A DNA stretch of 64,000 nt. Source: Antonospora locustae. Lineage: Eukaryota > Microsporidia. The translations under genes were made by a program, and so were the position numbers. A model generated the notes under the pieces. That model did no database searches. It worked only from the letters and a program-made list of their open reading frames with translations, and was not told the origin of the DNA. The stretch is from assembly GCA_007674295.1 (NCBI GenBank), contig CM017462.1, forward strand, positions 42,190 through 106,189. Reading direction: 5' to 3'. Position 1 is the first letter of the stretch, and each line of letters begins with the position of its first letter. Shown here in pieces: positions 8,797 through 25,650 of the stretch.

Positions 8797-11700
8797 TTAC
8801 TATGCATATTAAAACAGTTTTTTTAAAAAAAGTAACAATTTCTTCAATAAATTTTTCCTTAGAAAAAGAATCTTTTCGCTAAAATTTTTTGCCCTATTAT
8901 ATCATACTTTGTTGATTTTCGAATTTTATTTCAAGGGTTAAAATGATTTTTTCATTAAAAAATACATCGTTTTATTTGTAATTTAATAATATTCAAATCC
9001 TATGCGAGGAAGCAGAATGCAACAAAAAGTCTGCTGAATAAATAACACAGACTCATTTACGAATTATGTCTTCAAAAACATGCTTGAATACCCAGAAGAA
9101 TAGCGAACCAAGTACTTCTGAATTCATAAGCTTCGTATAAAATGAGTCGAACCAACCACAATATTTTGTTCGAACTTTCCCTATTGTGGGAGTTTTATTA
9201 TAAAATATTACAAAAAAAAAACAATATGGTTAACTAATACTGTATACTGATTATTTATCGAATTAGTGAAAGTAGCAAGGTATTTAAAATATATATAACC
9301 CTACATTACTTTAATTTGTTTGTGTATGCTTTCAGATAACAGCATTTAAAATCATTAGGATAAATGTATTACAAAAAAATCACATTATTTACTATATAAT
9401 CATTCCAAACACGTTGTAAGAAATAATAAAGTGTACTTTCTAATGCAAAAACATTTTTTTTGACAACTGATAATATAATAAAAACAAATAAATTAAATCC
9501 ACTAAACATACAACAAAAATAATGATATGCAAGAATAGAAATTATTTACATAATGTGTGTACTACTGTTTATTTTATATAATGTTAACATTATAGATCAA
9601 CTATAACATCCATCACAGTCCGTCATTATTCAAATTTTTCCTACCTAAAATTAAATTACAATAATATTACAAAATTGTCTATACGTCTTTGATGTTATAT
9701 GTTAGGATTTATTTATCTTGTATTTACTAACTCATCTTCCGCTACATTGTTTATAAATATTATTGAAATGAAATTTTAAATAAAGCGTTACTGAAAATAC
9801 AACATGTGATTATTCATATTTTTATTAAAAAAATTGATTAAAAGATTTAAAATTATGAAATATAGGCCAAAAACCTCTGTTAATTACTATCAATGTGTAT
9901 TTTTCACTTTTATTTACGTACTTAATACATTTTATTGTTTTTAATATTTTTATCCCCCTATAAGCAGTTAAGTTTACACTATAATATTGTTATTAATACT
10001 TGTATAAAATGAAGAAGAATATATAACATATTTTAACCAATCAGCAACTTTTAATTTGTCATACTATTAATCTTTGAAAATGCATTAAAAATTTACTTTT
10101 AATAAAAAATCTTTATGTACTACTTTCAGTAGATAACTTTAAATTTTATTCTATATAACACATTTTATTTAGCATTATAAATATAATTTTCAATTATTAG
10201 AAAATAGTAACATTATTTTACTGTTAATTTTATTATTTTGTTTAATTAAAATTTATTATAAACTTGATTTTATTGATATTTTTTAGATGTATTAAATAAT
10301 AATTTTATTTTTTACAATTTTTGTATAAACTTTGTGTTTTTCTACTATTTTATAGTAATAGTGTTTTGTACTATAATTACAGCTTATTTTTAATCTGAAA
10401 AACAATGTACAGTCAATGTTTTTTAACATATACATACAAAAAATACTTCTATTGATTCATTATTATAGGTAATTCTTATGTTTAAATTTATTTCATATTA
10501 CGGATTATGTAAAATAATTTAATTTAATTTGCTTTATGTATCATTTATTGATAATACAATTACCATTAACTTATAATTTTTAAATTTATTCAAAGGAGTG
10601 AATTTATAATATTTTTACTTAAAGATTTTAAAACTATTATTTATGTTTAAGTTTGTTTTAGTTAGTTTTATTATTTTTTACAACTATGTTTTAATTTAAA
10701 TAAATTTTATATTTTATAAATAAGCTGTGCATTGACTAGAAATAAATAACATATTCAAAATTTTATTAAATGTTTACGAAGGGAATTTAAATAATTAATA
10801 TGTTGCTAAAAGCATTTTGTTTATACCATAGATAATAACATATATCTTTTTAATAGAGTTTAATATTTAAATTTTATATAAATAAAATTATATTAAATAA
10901 AATACATATTTATGAAAATAAGCGTAACAGCACAAAGAGAGATGCAATTATGAGGCGTTTTGTTAAATTTTCCCAATATAAAAAATGTTAATAAATCTAT
11001 TTCATAAAAATAAAACACATATGGAGAAATTAAGCCCTTTTATATAATTATTTATATGCCGAGTTTTTAAACGGCATTGTAGTAAATAATCATAATTATA
11101 TATCCATATTAAGTATAATAATTTACTGATAAGTAGCTATTTGTTATCATTCTATATTTTAACTTTTAATTCACATAATTTAAAATTAACAAAGTTTGAT
11201 TTTCATAGTATTAATCGAATAAATATTTTAATTTATTTATAAATTATTATTCTTAACAAAATTTTTTATTATATTGATATTATCGTTTAATTATAAATTT
11301 TATATTTAATACTTTTTAATCTTAATATTCTATAGCGTCTGTTTTATTTATTTAAACACATACTCGTTTTATGAATACAAAACTAATAAATATTTATAAA
11401 AATGAACTTTTTATATGTGTTTCAGTTATAAATTGTTATTTTCTACATATTAATTTTCTTGAGAATATTACTAAATAATAAATTATTATTTTATTAACAA
11501 TAATTTAAATATATTAAATACTTATTTTATTTTACTTTTAAAAAACAAATATGATAGACTTGTTAATATAATTGTTTGTATTGTTATTTTATATAGACTG
11601 ACAATTAATTATGAATTAATGGAGTTATAGAAAATTGTTTTTATTTTTTTATTTAGTCTTTTTATTAGCATGATTAACACTACAATTTTATAAATTAAAT

Positions 11701-14700
11701 ACACACAACATACTTTATTAAGATGCTTTTATTATGTTTAATATTATAATTTAACTTATATCCTTTTCCAAAACTTATTATCAAGACATATATTTATTTC
11801 CCAAATATAAATATGAATAAAATTGTTATCCAAAAAAATTAATTTATAAAACACTATTTTCTGTTCTGACGTTTATTTTTTTAATAGAATATTCATTATT
11901 TTATATTATTGTATTTAACTTTAATTATTTTGCTTTTTAAGTTATATTTTTTAATTGCATTTTTAGTATATAGGTTTTATTAATAAAATATGTCCCCAAA
12001 TCAATTCATAGAAAAATACCTCCCTTTAAACACTATTAAGATGTAATTTTGATTCTCAACAAATTTCTTTACAACATTATTATATTAGCAATATGACCTG
12101 TGCTTAAATGTGAAGATTAAGCAATATCTTTCCTTTTATATTTTTGTTTTAAGAATTTGTTAAAATTCTTACGTTTTCTAGTATGAATATAATTCTTTTC
12201 TTTTCTTTTCTCTTATATTTTTTTTACATTTTATTATTATACTTTTTTTAAACAATATAAATTATTATAACATATTCCATGTTTTTAAACTATTCAATAT
12301 TAACCATATATTTGTATATTGATCATAGAACTTTGTTCGGTATTTTTTATATAACATTTCTATTAAAAGAGTTATAATATCGAGAAATTACGGGAAAAAT
12401 ATTCAGGTTACCAACTTGTTACTTAGAATAGCAATTTTACATGATTGACAAACTAAGCGTCAAAGTTAATATGTTCAAAACGTATGAAAAAGGTTTTCAA
12501 ACATTTCGGAAATTACAATATATCTAAAAAGAAACAAAAGACATTATAATATTATTAAACGCACTTAAATCAAACTATTTTGTAATATATGTTGATCACC
12601 ATATTTTTACTAAAATATTTCTTTCTAATATTCGTCTTTCCCTTATATTTTTCAATTTAAAAAGATATATTGATTTACTTTAATATATGCTACATACTAA
12701 GTTTTATTTAATTAGATAAGATGCATATTAAAAAAGAAGCTTTGAAAAAAAATCTTGTGTTTCTAATGATCACTGTGGTGGATATTTTATCAAATAAAAC
12801 AGCATTAAATAATAGCTCTTTTCATACATAAAATCTATAAGTTAAATATACTTTTTATTTTCAATTATATTCATCTAGACTTTTAATCAAATGTTTTACT
12901 ATGCTATGCATCATTATCACATTTTTAAAGAGTTATGAATTTATCTTAACATGTGTCCAATTTTTATTAATCTACTCAACTTAACAAATTTTTTATAATA
13001 ACTTATTAACAATATTTCTCAATTTGTAAATCAACGTGCACAATACATAGTGATAGAGAATATACCAAGATGTTTTTAACCTAAATCCCTTGATATGGAA
13101 CAATAAAATTGTTAAAAACATATTTTGCAAAATGGAAGGCTCGCCTAAAGTTATAATAAGCTATTTAAAATAGTACATTAATATCAAAACATTATTATAT
13201 AAGGCATGTTTATTCATATACAAAACTTTTGCATACAATCATACAAAAACTTGAAAAGGTTAATATAATTTGTATCCACAATTTTTATAACTTAGAAAAT
13301 TTCTGTAGACTTTTAACTATAAAAGAGCTGTTTTTAATGTCTGTTCTCAATTTACAGTTTTACTAACGATTTTTTTGAAAAATTATATCCAAAAAACAAA
13401 ACAGTTTAATAAGTTCATTAGCTTGAAAACTTTAATAAAACTACTGCCTTAAGAAAGGAAAAATATTGTTAAAAAAGATGGCAAGAAAACAAGTATTACC
13501 TGCTATAAAGATCAAATTTAGAATCAGATTATAATCGACTATTTTTGTTGAGATTATTCAGTAAATGTTTACAGAATGATGTCCATAATCTGAATTCTGA
13601 TGTATTAAATTTGCTATTTCTAAATAAACAATTTATTGTAAAATTACATTATGTAACGATAACATATAAAATCCTACATTCAAATCAAAGAATATAAAGC
13701 ATAAAAAATCTTTACCAAAAATATAATTAAAAATCGAGGGAATATAATCATATCATACTCAACATAATAGTTGCTAATAAAACTCAGTTAAAGAGTTAAT
13801 TACATCAAATTTTTGACTATATTATGCAAAGCGAATGCAAATGCCTTGTATGAAAAATATAACCAAGGTAATACAACAGATCATGTTTTATAACAAAAAT
13901 AAACCCCAATGTCACAAAAAACTGGTGTAACTATGATAAGTTTGTTGCAGTTGGCTAATATAACATTCTCATGAGAACAAGGTCTGCAGTTTATATAGTA
14001 AGCAATAATGTGTTTGATTATGTAGGTCATAAAGACACGATGTTAAATGAGTGAAGAGTTGATGAAGGTTTATGTTGACAAGACTAAAGTTCAGATTAAG
14101 ATAAACTAAAGATTGATATGATAAATACATAACAACTTAATGATGAAATCGAGATTTGAAATCGCTAAGCGCAATATTAAGAAATATGAAAGAAGTATTG
14201 TGGCAAGGTGAAAATAATACATGATTATTACTTAACAATAAATTGAAAAATACATGTTTTTTTACTAATAGAATAGGATGGAATAACTAAAATACGCCAT
14301 TACAAATAGTAGGAATGAAAAATTATATGCTAAAGCTTTTTAAAAATTCTACTGTATATTCTTTAAGGTAATAGCTTTACTGACACTTCCATACTAGTAA
14401 AAATTCCAAAGTTTTTTAACTATATGTTCTTTAGAAAAAACTTGTTACATAATTTAAATCTAAAATTGAGCATTTTTTATAAAATATACTATAGAGGCCC
14501 TTATATAAAAGTGTTTAACATTTATTGAATCTATAAATAACTTATTAAGATTAAATGATATAATGAGAGGTTAATTTATCTCATATTTATTAACCAGATA
14601 ACTTATCCAATCCAAGCCCTTTATTAATTTTAAAAATACTGTATTAGTATTTACAGATACATACTTATTCACTATGTACTTGTCCAAAGTTGTATATTCC

Positions 14701-17700
14701 ACGAGTCTATTCTCGTATATACTGCATTATTATTTTGAACTTATATATGGGGTATATCTAATTTAAATAATAGTTTGTTAACATATATAAATATTTATTA
14801 GCAAAATATAACTTACAATATAATCAATACTCTGTATAAAATTATAAACTAACTATATATATTAAAATTATAAAGTAAATATAAAAATTACAAACCACGA
14901 ATAAAAATAATTTTAAAATAAAATTTTTATTTAAAAATTACAAAATAAGTGTTAATGATTATTTATTCATAGATAAAAAGAGATGAATTTGTTTTTAATA
15001 TTTTGTAACTAAGAAAAATGGTATATAACTGATACATCGTATATACATTTTTTGTAACATCTTTATTAAAACTTCAAAATTAGGAACCTTACTAGAGATT
15101 ATAGTCTTGGCCCAATGTTTGATCGTTGTACCTTGGTTAGTGGACTTAAAGACTTATTTTTTATATAGTATATCTCTATAAATTTACTAAATATAATCAT
15201 CATATGTATATTGATTATTTATGCTACTTTTTTAAAAACATATTATGTTTCATGTATTTAAAAATTAAAAATAGCAAAGTTTTCTGTATATTTGATACTT
15301 TTTAAACATACATTTTCTTATGCTGTTATGTGATCTAAATGAAAACATTTTTTTCTAAAGTAAGAACAGAATACAAAAATAAGAACTCTTCATGTGATAT
15401 TCTTACTCACTATTTATTTGTATCCAATAATATTCTAAATACTAGTGAATGAATAGAATGATATTAAAAGTTGTAATTTTTTAAATACAATTATTAACTA
15501 GTTTAAATTCCTGATATATTCAAATGTTAATTATAATATTTCTCTGAGGTTAACCAATAATATATTTTTTGTAATAATACTTTGATTTACATACTAACAA
15601 AAAAATAATAATAAAGATAATATCTTTAATACCTTATTTCTGGATAAGTAATCTCTAATAAAATAAAGATTATATAATTCTATTTTTATAATATAAACAA
15701 ATTTATCTGTATGATTCAATTTAAAGCTGTTAGAGGCAAAAAGTATATTATTAATGTCCAATCTATATGTTGTCATTATAACTTAATTTGCTGTATTCAG
15801 ATGTCATACAATATAGAATGTAATTTATAAGGTAGTTTTCAAACCATTCTTGACACAAGTATGAATAAATATATTATTATACTAAAAACTATTCCATAAA
15901 TAAGTTTTAAAATGTTTTTAACTCTATAAACATTTTTATATATCAATTGTTGGTAATATAATTACTTCTTTATATAAATATTAAAGGGGGTTTAAAAAAC
16001 AAAATTGCAATCTACAACTGTGATATAATACGATTTATTAAGAAAGAATATCTTCAATATATCTAAATAGTTATCGTGAAATAGCCTGTCGATGATTGTT
16101 TCTAGCATTAGTATAATATAAAGCAATACATATTTTTTTGTAATAACAGTTTTATTGACAAAGTTATCAATATAGATAATTTCTAACAAAACATCCTGTC
16201 CTGTTGTAGCTTACCATATGATTACAGTTTGATTCCGTGTAATAATACACAATAATTTTATCAAATACTGTAATAATATACAATAAATTAATATTGATAT
16301 TAAATAAAAACAAATTAATTTTTGTTTTCTGTGGATAGTTAAATCCTTGAGTTTTTTAATTATAATGTATTCATAAATAAATGTTACACAAATAGGTTAA
16401 TAAATATTACTTATATTATCAAGATTTTTTTTTCAAACAGATCATACTATATAATTGTAAACTTTCATAGTTATCTAGTGATATATAAATTCTTTGTGTT
16501 AACTCTATAAAATAATATGCACTAAATAATTACTTAAAATATACTATATGTACAACTAAAAAAAAGGTTTAATATTCATCTTTTTGAAATTGTTGTATGT
16601 TTTACAGTATAATTATAAACACAAAGTGCTTGCTTTAGAATATCTATTTACAATATTAATTAATTCTTTATGATTAACTTGTTTTACATAAGAATTTAAT
16701 TAAAATTTAGCATATATTTTAAACATTTTATTTAATAACAATTTAACAACTAACATAGTTAACATTTGTTAAAAACATTTTATGTGTTATTTATTTAAGT
16801 TTTCTACTAACATTTTTATTTAATAATTTCTTATTTAAGCTAATTATAAAATGCATAGAATTTTATTTATTAATAAAATACAAAATCTTTACTAAATTTT
16901 CTTAAAAATAAAAACAAAAACTTTAATTAAAAATTACAATAGGATTTACAATTTTAAGTTTTGTAATTCAAAATTATTTTATCCAGTTGTTTCACAAAAT
17001 AATAAACCCTATTTAAAAAATACATTAAAAATCAAAAATTAATTTACATTATATAAAAAGCACATAGTTTTGTTTACATGATTAAATAATTAGAATATGG
17101 TTAAATAAAAAATTAGTAAAATTAATATGACAACAAATGTATATATGTAAATTATTAGAATCTAAAAATCGATTAAATATTAAATAATTTAAAACAAGGT
17201 TTTTGCAAGATAAAATTGAAAATACAGACTTAAAAATATATTTAAAGAAACAAAAATTTTTATTGTATTTTTGGAAATTAAATATATACATTAAGAAACA
17301 ATTTCCTAAATTAGTTATAAACCTAACAACTTTTTATTTTGTTAAGATGATAAACTGCAAAACATAACTTTAGAATAAAATTTATACATAATAAACGCAA
17401 TATAAAAATGGTGTTTATATAAAAATATTTTTTCATTAATAAAAAAGAATATACATTCAAGTTTTAAACACTATAATTTTCTGTTGAAAGCTACATTCTA
17501 TAACAAATGAAGGTGTCAAAACGAAAACAAATCAATAGATTTAAAGGAAGGTATCCAAAATGCAATGAACAAACATGGGAGCGCAAGTAGTTAGAAGTTT
17601 TTAGAAAGTTGCCTAACTTGTAAACTTAATAAAAATGTTACCTAAAAATAAGTTCTTGATTTTAGTTTTGGAATACTATTAGTGAAAATATGTTATTCAC

Positions 17701-20700
17701 AAACACTATTGTTTACATATACTTTGCATTTTTATGTACATAAAAATTGATACAAATTATGTTTTAATGTAAACTTTATTATCATAAATTAGTAAAATTT
17801 AAAACTAAAAGAACTATAAGAGATATTATAAGTAGATAAAAGTGTGTATTATATAAATGTTATGTCTGAGGCAAATACAATGTATTCCCAGTCACAGCGT
17901 GCTTGAAAAACAAGATACACAATATGATATTAATCGGCTTCATGATAAATAAAAAATATAAAAGCCACAATTAAAGCGGTTATTCTTGTTTCAAATAAAA
18001 TATTATTTAAATGTGTTATGTATACGATTACATAGATATTACATTGTTATATATAATAATACATGTTATAATTATACTATCAATTGTATATCCAAAGTTA
18101 TTTATTTTATAAATGATGCACGTATGAAAAGTTTATCCACAAACAAAATATTAATATTAAATTGATAGAAGAAAACCCAATTTAAGAAAAATATCGTCAT
18201 TCTTTATTATGTGAAAAATTTTTGCATGAATAAAAAATATAGGAGATTTTGCTCTGTTCCTAGAAAAAACTATGTTATACAATATTTTAGTAAACAAAAT
18301 TCTACATTCATGTATTTATTTTAATTCTTAGTAAAAAGTTGTATATTAATATGAAGTATTCTAAAACGACATATAAAAATATAATGCAAATTAATATGAC
18401 ATGAACTCCATCTAATATTAAAAAAAACACAAACAATAATAAAAAGTTATCCTATAAATGAGTAAGATATTTTTAATGGTTACAAATTTATGAATTATAT
18501 TTTATTTTGCAATAAGTATTATATAGATTTATGTATTAATATTTACTATATACTATAATTTTTGTTAACAAAACTTATGCAATGTATTCTACTATATAAT
18601 GTTATAATATAACTTTCTTTTTATAAAAATATTTTTGGTCATAGATTAACATAATGTTTTTAATAAAATCAATCCATAATTGATTCATATATAAAAATTA
18701 TCATGAAAACTAAAATAATAGTATTTAATGAATATAATTTTTAAGTTTATTTTTAATAATATTTAAAAGTTGTTGTGTTAAATGTGGTGCAATAAATAAA
18801 ATAGATACAATATTTTGGAAATGTATAAAATTAATACCAAGAATTTTTAGTGTATTTATATTTTTAATATAAAAAAACTTTTTAATGTAGACTTTTATTT
18901 AAATTGGCTAAAATAAATATTCTAACTCAAATCAAAAAACTAATTTGTTAAAATAAATAAGTTATGAGTTAAATTTATAATCATATTTTGATTTAAAATA
19001 ATAAATAATTTTATTTTCTTATAAACATAAAACATATTTAAATATAAGAAATAATTTATTTATATTTAAAACGACTTATTAAAATAACATCATATGATAT
19101 TTATTATCTTTTGGGTTATTGCGATCTTCATTATCTGTTTAATTTTTATATAGTTTACTAAAATAAAATGTAACAAATTTCCCATATGGTTTTTAATTTA
19201 ATAAACATAACTTAATTACTTATAATAACATTAATTGCATGTATGTATTTAGTAAACAATAAAAAATGTAAATAACATTTGATATTTTTAAAAAAGCAAA
19301 TTGCATAATTATAAGCATAAATTAACCTAAATATTCTTGAGAATTTCGAATTATATTTTTTTAATGAAATTAGTAAACGAACAGGATAGTAAAATACAAA
19401 AACACATATCAATAAACTTATGTTCATTATAATGTATCATTAAGATTAAACATACTATTTATTTAATTAAGTAAAAGTTTTATAAATACTGATGTTGTAT
19501 TTATTATATAATTTTTTCTCTAATCTATAATACGTTTATTTATTTCATACAAATTTTTGTGGTAATGTAGAAATAAAAGTTATATATAATTCATAAAGGA
19601 ATATGTATAAGCTAAATTTTCTCAAACCAAAAATATTTTTGAAAAGTTTACCTTTATTGGCTCATTTGATAACCTATTAATAAAAAAAATCAAGAAAAAT
19701 TACATGATTTATTAATACATCAAAATTTAGATTAATTGGAATATAATCATAGTGGTTACAAATACTATAATAAATCTGTTTGTTCAAAAAAGATGGGTTT
19801 ACTAATAACAAATCTATTTTCAATGAAGCATATTGAAGTTTTGCTTTATTATAAATATTTTTGTTTAAAGTTAAGTAAATTTTTTATATTTAATGTTTAA
19901 AAAAGTTATGAACACTTAATTCTTAATATCAACTATTCTCTTAAGAATTACTTATATCCAATTTTTCATTAATTTTACAGAACTTTGTGACAGGAGTTTC
20001 ATGATAGTTTTATTAATATTAATATGATTTTTTTAAGATAATAACTTTATCCATATTACGTCTGAGAAGAATCCCTAGAGTATCTCACAGTTATGACCTA
20101 TAGTATGCCAGTTTCACTTTTCACAGTTTATTAACAAAACACATAAGCGAAAAAGTAGCCTAAACGTTTTGTCTAACTACGATGTATTATGTAAGTGCAT
20201 CTCAATTCGTGTTTTGTAACGTAATTAGTAGTCATAGCTTCTGGTAATTGTTAAAAATTTTATTTCTGTTTATCTTTAATTTTATATAAAAATAGCTGAT
20301 ATGTACATTATTTTGTTATTCTTTATAAGGAATTTTATATATTGTTGATGATAATATTGTCTACTTTATTATTTAAATTAAGTTACTTATAAAAATTTAT
20401 GTTCAAAACATATGAATAATAAACAGTCACTTTATTTATGGATTCGTTTGTTACAAAATTCTTATTAATCATCTTTTGATAATTAATACTATGTATTATA
20501 TTATAAAAAAATATTGTTTAAATAATATATTTGTGTAAATCTCCTTCTAATAATCAATAATAATAGTTAATCGCTTACAAACATAATATTTTTATAATTA
20601 ACTTAAGAAAAGTTTTCTTAATTTTTACCATTTATTATTTAGTTCAATAAAATAATAAGCTATTTTAGCATATTTTTAAAAAATACATACAAGCTTTACA

Positions 20701-23700
20701 ATGTATGACGATGATTTCTAATTGCTATTTTCATCTATGTATTGTATATATTCTATAAGTTTTGGATATATACTGTTTTAAAAACTTGTAAACCAAAAAC
20801 ATAAACATAATATTATTATGTTATAATCTATAAAATCAATTTATAAAAATTCTTGACTAAATAATAGGAGTTTCGTTAATAAAATGATTATCTCTAAATA
20901 AATGATTAAGTTTAATAAAAAAGTTATAAAATAAAAATAAATTATAAAGCAAAGGAATGTGCTAATAGAAAAATATAAACTAAGAAATAGTTGAAAAGTG
21001 TATTTTAGATGTAGATTTTTTGAAAGAGAAATTTATTAATAAAGCACACATTATTTTAAACCATAGTTTAAAAAATTAACAAAATGATGTAATTTGATAA
21101 AAAAATAAATATTATGTTTTAGTCGCTTTTAATAAAAAATATAATTGTTATTAATATATAGTTAGAAGTTATTATAGTTGAGATAATAGTTGTTTAGAAT
21201 TAATTGTAATTAAGTATAACTTAAATAACACTATATCAAAAAACCATATTTGTTAAAATTTATTAACAAAATTTTATTTTTATTCTAACTGTATAATTAA
21301 AAATAAAATAACTAAAAAAATAGTCTAACAAACACACAGTTAGTTTCAATCAACCGGTTATTCACTTTCTTAATCTAGGAATTTTAAAATATGTGTCTAT
21401 AAAAACATGAATTGTTATGTCATATAAATACTTTAAAACAGAATGGTTTTATAAAAACAAATTATTAAAATTAAATAATAAGCTTGTTATATGATTGTAA
21501 TTGTTTATAATTTTTATCAAATGATAATTTAAACATGAAAATGTAAACTTGCTTGAGTTCTATGTATAATGTATTATTAATTGTATATTACAAATAAATC
21601 TATAATTATAAAAACTATAAATAGCATAACAATACTATAATATTTAAAAATTGTATTATTTGTTTAAATACAAATCATAAAGGAAATTCAAAAATCGTAG
21701 TAATACAACATTTTAATTATAAGATTGTTTATTAAAAAAACATTATAACAACACCCTATATTTGATAATTTAATTACAAATCTAAAAATAGTTATAATAA
21801 CCGTATTAATTTTTTATAAGTATTTAAATTAAAAGATAGTAGAATTAAGAAAAGTTAATGTAAATTGATAATTCATATAACTTATTTTTTATACATTTGG
21901 TTGATTTTTCAATAGATGTTATGCTCAATCATTTTTAAAGGTTATAATCTATTATATAATAAATTTTTAAGCACGTAAAATCATTTTTATGCTTTAAGAT
22001 ACTGTTCATACAAAAACATATATTTAAAAGATAAGGTACATAATTTATTAAGAGTACTTTATCTATGAAAAAACATGGTTAAATAATTAAATTATTATTT
22101 ATTCTAAAAAACAAATAAAAATTAACAAATCACTATATCCCATAACATATTTTATTCTGTTTACTAAAGCTTTTGATGTTAATGTTATATATTAATTTTT
22201 ATTTATGAAAATATTATTTCATTAAATTATTATTAAAAGTGTATTGCTAAATATTATTTCTAAATATAAAATAGGTATTAATGTAATTTATTTAAATGTT
22301 TATTATGTACATTGGAAAACAATGTTTTATTTATATAATTAGTGTAATCTAAAAAAATATTTTATTATTTATTTTTGCATAACATTTGTTTGAATTTATT
22401 GAACCATAAATTTACGATATACACTAAAAAAATTACATTAGTATCTATATTAAAAAGTCCCAAAAACTCTAGTGTTTTACTTAAATCTTAACTATTGTCT
22501 ATTTAAAAATTAATATTAAATGTATTTGTAATAAATCTTTTATTTTCTATCGTTTTTATAAAATTATTTAAAAAATATACTTTTGAAGTAATACATATAT
22601 TAAAATTATCAAGTGAGGAATTCTTTCGGTTATAGATGAGTTCATTGCACTTTGGTTCAAGGTTAAAGATATGTGTCTTTCTTATTAAAAGTTATATGAA
22701 ATGCTATCAATCAGTAATTATGATTTGTAGATTTATTTTTTATTTATAAGTAAATTCTATAATTTTTAAATATAAAAAATCTTATATTTATTTTACAAAA
22801 TTCATTTATGAACAATTGTTATTTAATATAACTGTTACTTTTCCCTTTAGTCATTTAAAATCATTTTAGTTATAAACTTATTTAAAATATTTCTATACTC
22901 CTGGTAAATAAAGTCTTAAAGGTTATATCATATTTCTATTTGATTCTTTATTTAAAATGAATTTGCTGAGTCTTCTAAATTTTTTGATAGTAGTTTTATC
23001 AAATTTGTTCAAAAAAATAAATACCATGACTGATTTAAACTCATTATTTGTGTTATATATTTATTTTATTCTTTAAACCTATAATTACTTTCATGTGATG
23101 CTAACAAATTGATTGTGTTATTTATTATTATGATAAACATGGATACTAAAAATAAAAATTTTTCTTAAAGCAATATTGACTAAAATAAATATAAGGAAAC
23201 TAGATTTAAAAGTAATTTTGTAATAACAATGAACATTAAGAAATTTTAAAAGGTTTAATACAATTTTAGAATATGTTAAAAACAAAAAAATAACATAATC
23301 CTAAAATAATTGAAGCATAAGTTCTAATAAAGACATTTGAAATATATTACATGTATGATGATAAAAAATTTTTTATTTATAACAATAAAAATATGCTTGC
23401 TGCTATAAAAATGTGGTAATTAATAATTTGAAATCAATTACATAGTTAAATTAACTTTACAATTCTACGAATCAAAGCATAGTGTCTACACAGTAGGTTG
23501 AAACTCTAAGATACTTTAGGAAGGTTCACATTTGGATAATTTTAATATAAGTGTTAATTAAAAAACATTCTCAACTTTTAGATTGAACAATGTTTAACGC
23601 TTTAAATACAAATGGATAAATATTGAAAAAAATACATATGGACATGTTTTATTAATTATATTATACTTATAATATATAATACAAATTTTTTGTATTGATT

Positions 23701-25650
23701 CTAAAAATAAACATATCTTCATTTTGTAAGAGCACAACTTTTTTCAAAACACTAAATTTACAAAATGCATATAATCTAAATAACTTTCAATTTTAGTATT
23801 ATTAATTAAGAATTATGAAATATATTAGTACATTAATATGTTCATTTATCTCCATCTATTTAATAAAGTTAAAGAAAAATAAATAATGGTATTTTCTAGA
23901 GTAAAATTATAATCATTTAAATCCTTGTATTTATTAAAATAATATAATAGTAATAATAATAAAATCAAAATACATTTTTTTAATTTAATGTGAGCTTATG
24001 TTCTCCTACGTGCAATCATACCTAATTTTTATTTCCTGTTAGCAACTGTTATGCGTTATCTTTAACATGCTTATTTATTTTTTAAATTGCTAGGATGACT
24101 ACATATTATGTCAGATATCTTATTTATATGACTTACTATTAATGTTATTATAATGATGATTTATTCAAGTTTTTATCAATGATATACATTCTTAATTTAA
24201 TATATTATTTATTCATAATATGTAATTTATTTATTCTATGGTTGAAAAAATTGCTATAGATCTTGTTTTTGTAGTTAAACACAAAAATACATTTAAAAAA
24301 CTACAAAATGTAATCATTTTTTTAGCAATTACAATGTACCTTCATTTGGTAAATTCTAACACTTTTTTATTAGTTAAATTTAATGAATATTGAGAAATAT
24401 TTTTATTTTAGATACAAATAAACCCTCTATACCAATATATGTATAAAAAATACTTTTAATAAAAAATGTAATGCAAAATTACTTGCTTATCTATAATTTA
24501 CGATTATATAATTAAATTTTATATAACATTATAATGTAACTACAAATTATATTATCAAGTGTGTTGTGGATTTTAGAACAAATAATGGAATAGAATATAA
24601 ATATAACATCTTTTAGTAACAACATCATCATGCATTATATAACAAGTTTTGATGATATTTTGTCAAAGGAAGTGTTTACCAAATAATATATGTTTAATAA
24701 TAATTAGTTATTAAAAAATTATTTCATGTTTTTATTTTTAAATCACTGAATAATAATATTTCATTTCAAAGGTTTATAGTTATTAGGACTAAATAATAAC
24801 AAATAAATAACACATAGAATTGTATTTCATATGTGATATAAAAAAATATTAATTATTTATAGATGTTGTGGATGAAGAATATACATAAAAAAATTAATAT
24901 TTTTATTATGTATTACTATCTTTTAATAATTTAAAATAGGAAAATGACGTACGTATATATAGTTATTTTTTTGAGAATGTAAATTTTATATATAAACCAA
25001 AATTTACAAAAACTTTGTTTGAACATATTTTGTTAGTTTGTGTTTTTATATATAACTGTTATATGAGCAATTTTACTGTACTTATGTGTAGCCTTATAAT
25101 ACTTGATATTATTAAAATAAAAAAATCTGATTTATTTTTTAAAACATAGGAAATATAAAAAGTAACCCCGTACATGAAGGTGGATAAATTGTCTTTACTA
25201 TTTTTAGTACTATGTTCTTTATGAAGTTGTTTAATAAAAATATTATGAAACCCAAGGTATTGGGAATCAAATATAGTAATTATTGTAGTTATTTTAGTTA
25301 GCTAAAATACTTTTATTAATAGTTAATCTACAAAAGTGTTTAAAAACAAAAGCTTCGATATTTAAAAATTAAAAAGTAAATTATAAAAGTTATTATAATA
25401 GAAAAGATAATTAAATAGATTATATAAAAATATAAGTGGACTTTATTATTTGAAAATCAAGATATGTTATTTATTTAGTAATCAAGAATGTTTGTTTGGA
25501 TTTAAAACGATATTTTAACTTAACTAATAATACAACATTATCCAATATTTTTTATTAAAAATTTTGTTTTGAATAACTTAATTGAAAGTATGTTAATAAA
25601 TATATAAAATAAAGCTTTTTAAATTTATTTTTAATGATTAAATTATTTTA

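Noticed and set aside
11050..11090. ATGCCG...CGGCAT hairpin in the desert
   Set aside because: Only 6 bp and no context; expected occasionally in 25 kb.
15594..19427. Frames of 60-71 codons in the desert
   Set aside because: Composition is I/N/K/F/Y/L-rich as expected from A+T-rich DNA, with no start signal and no similarity.
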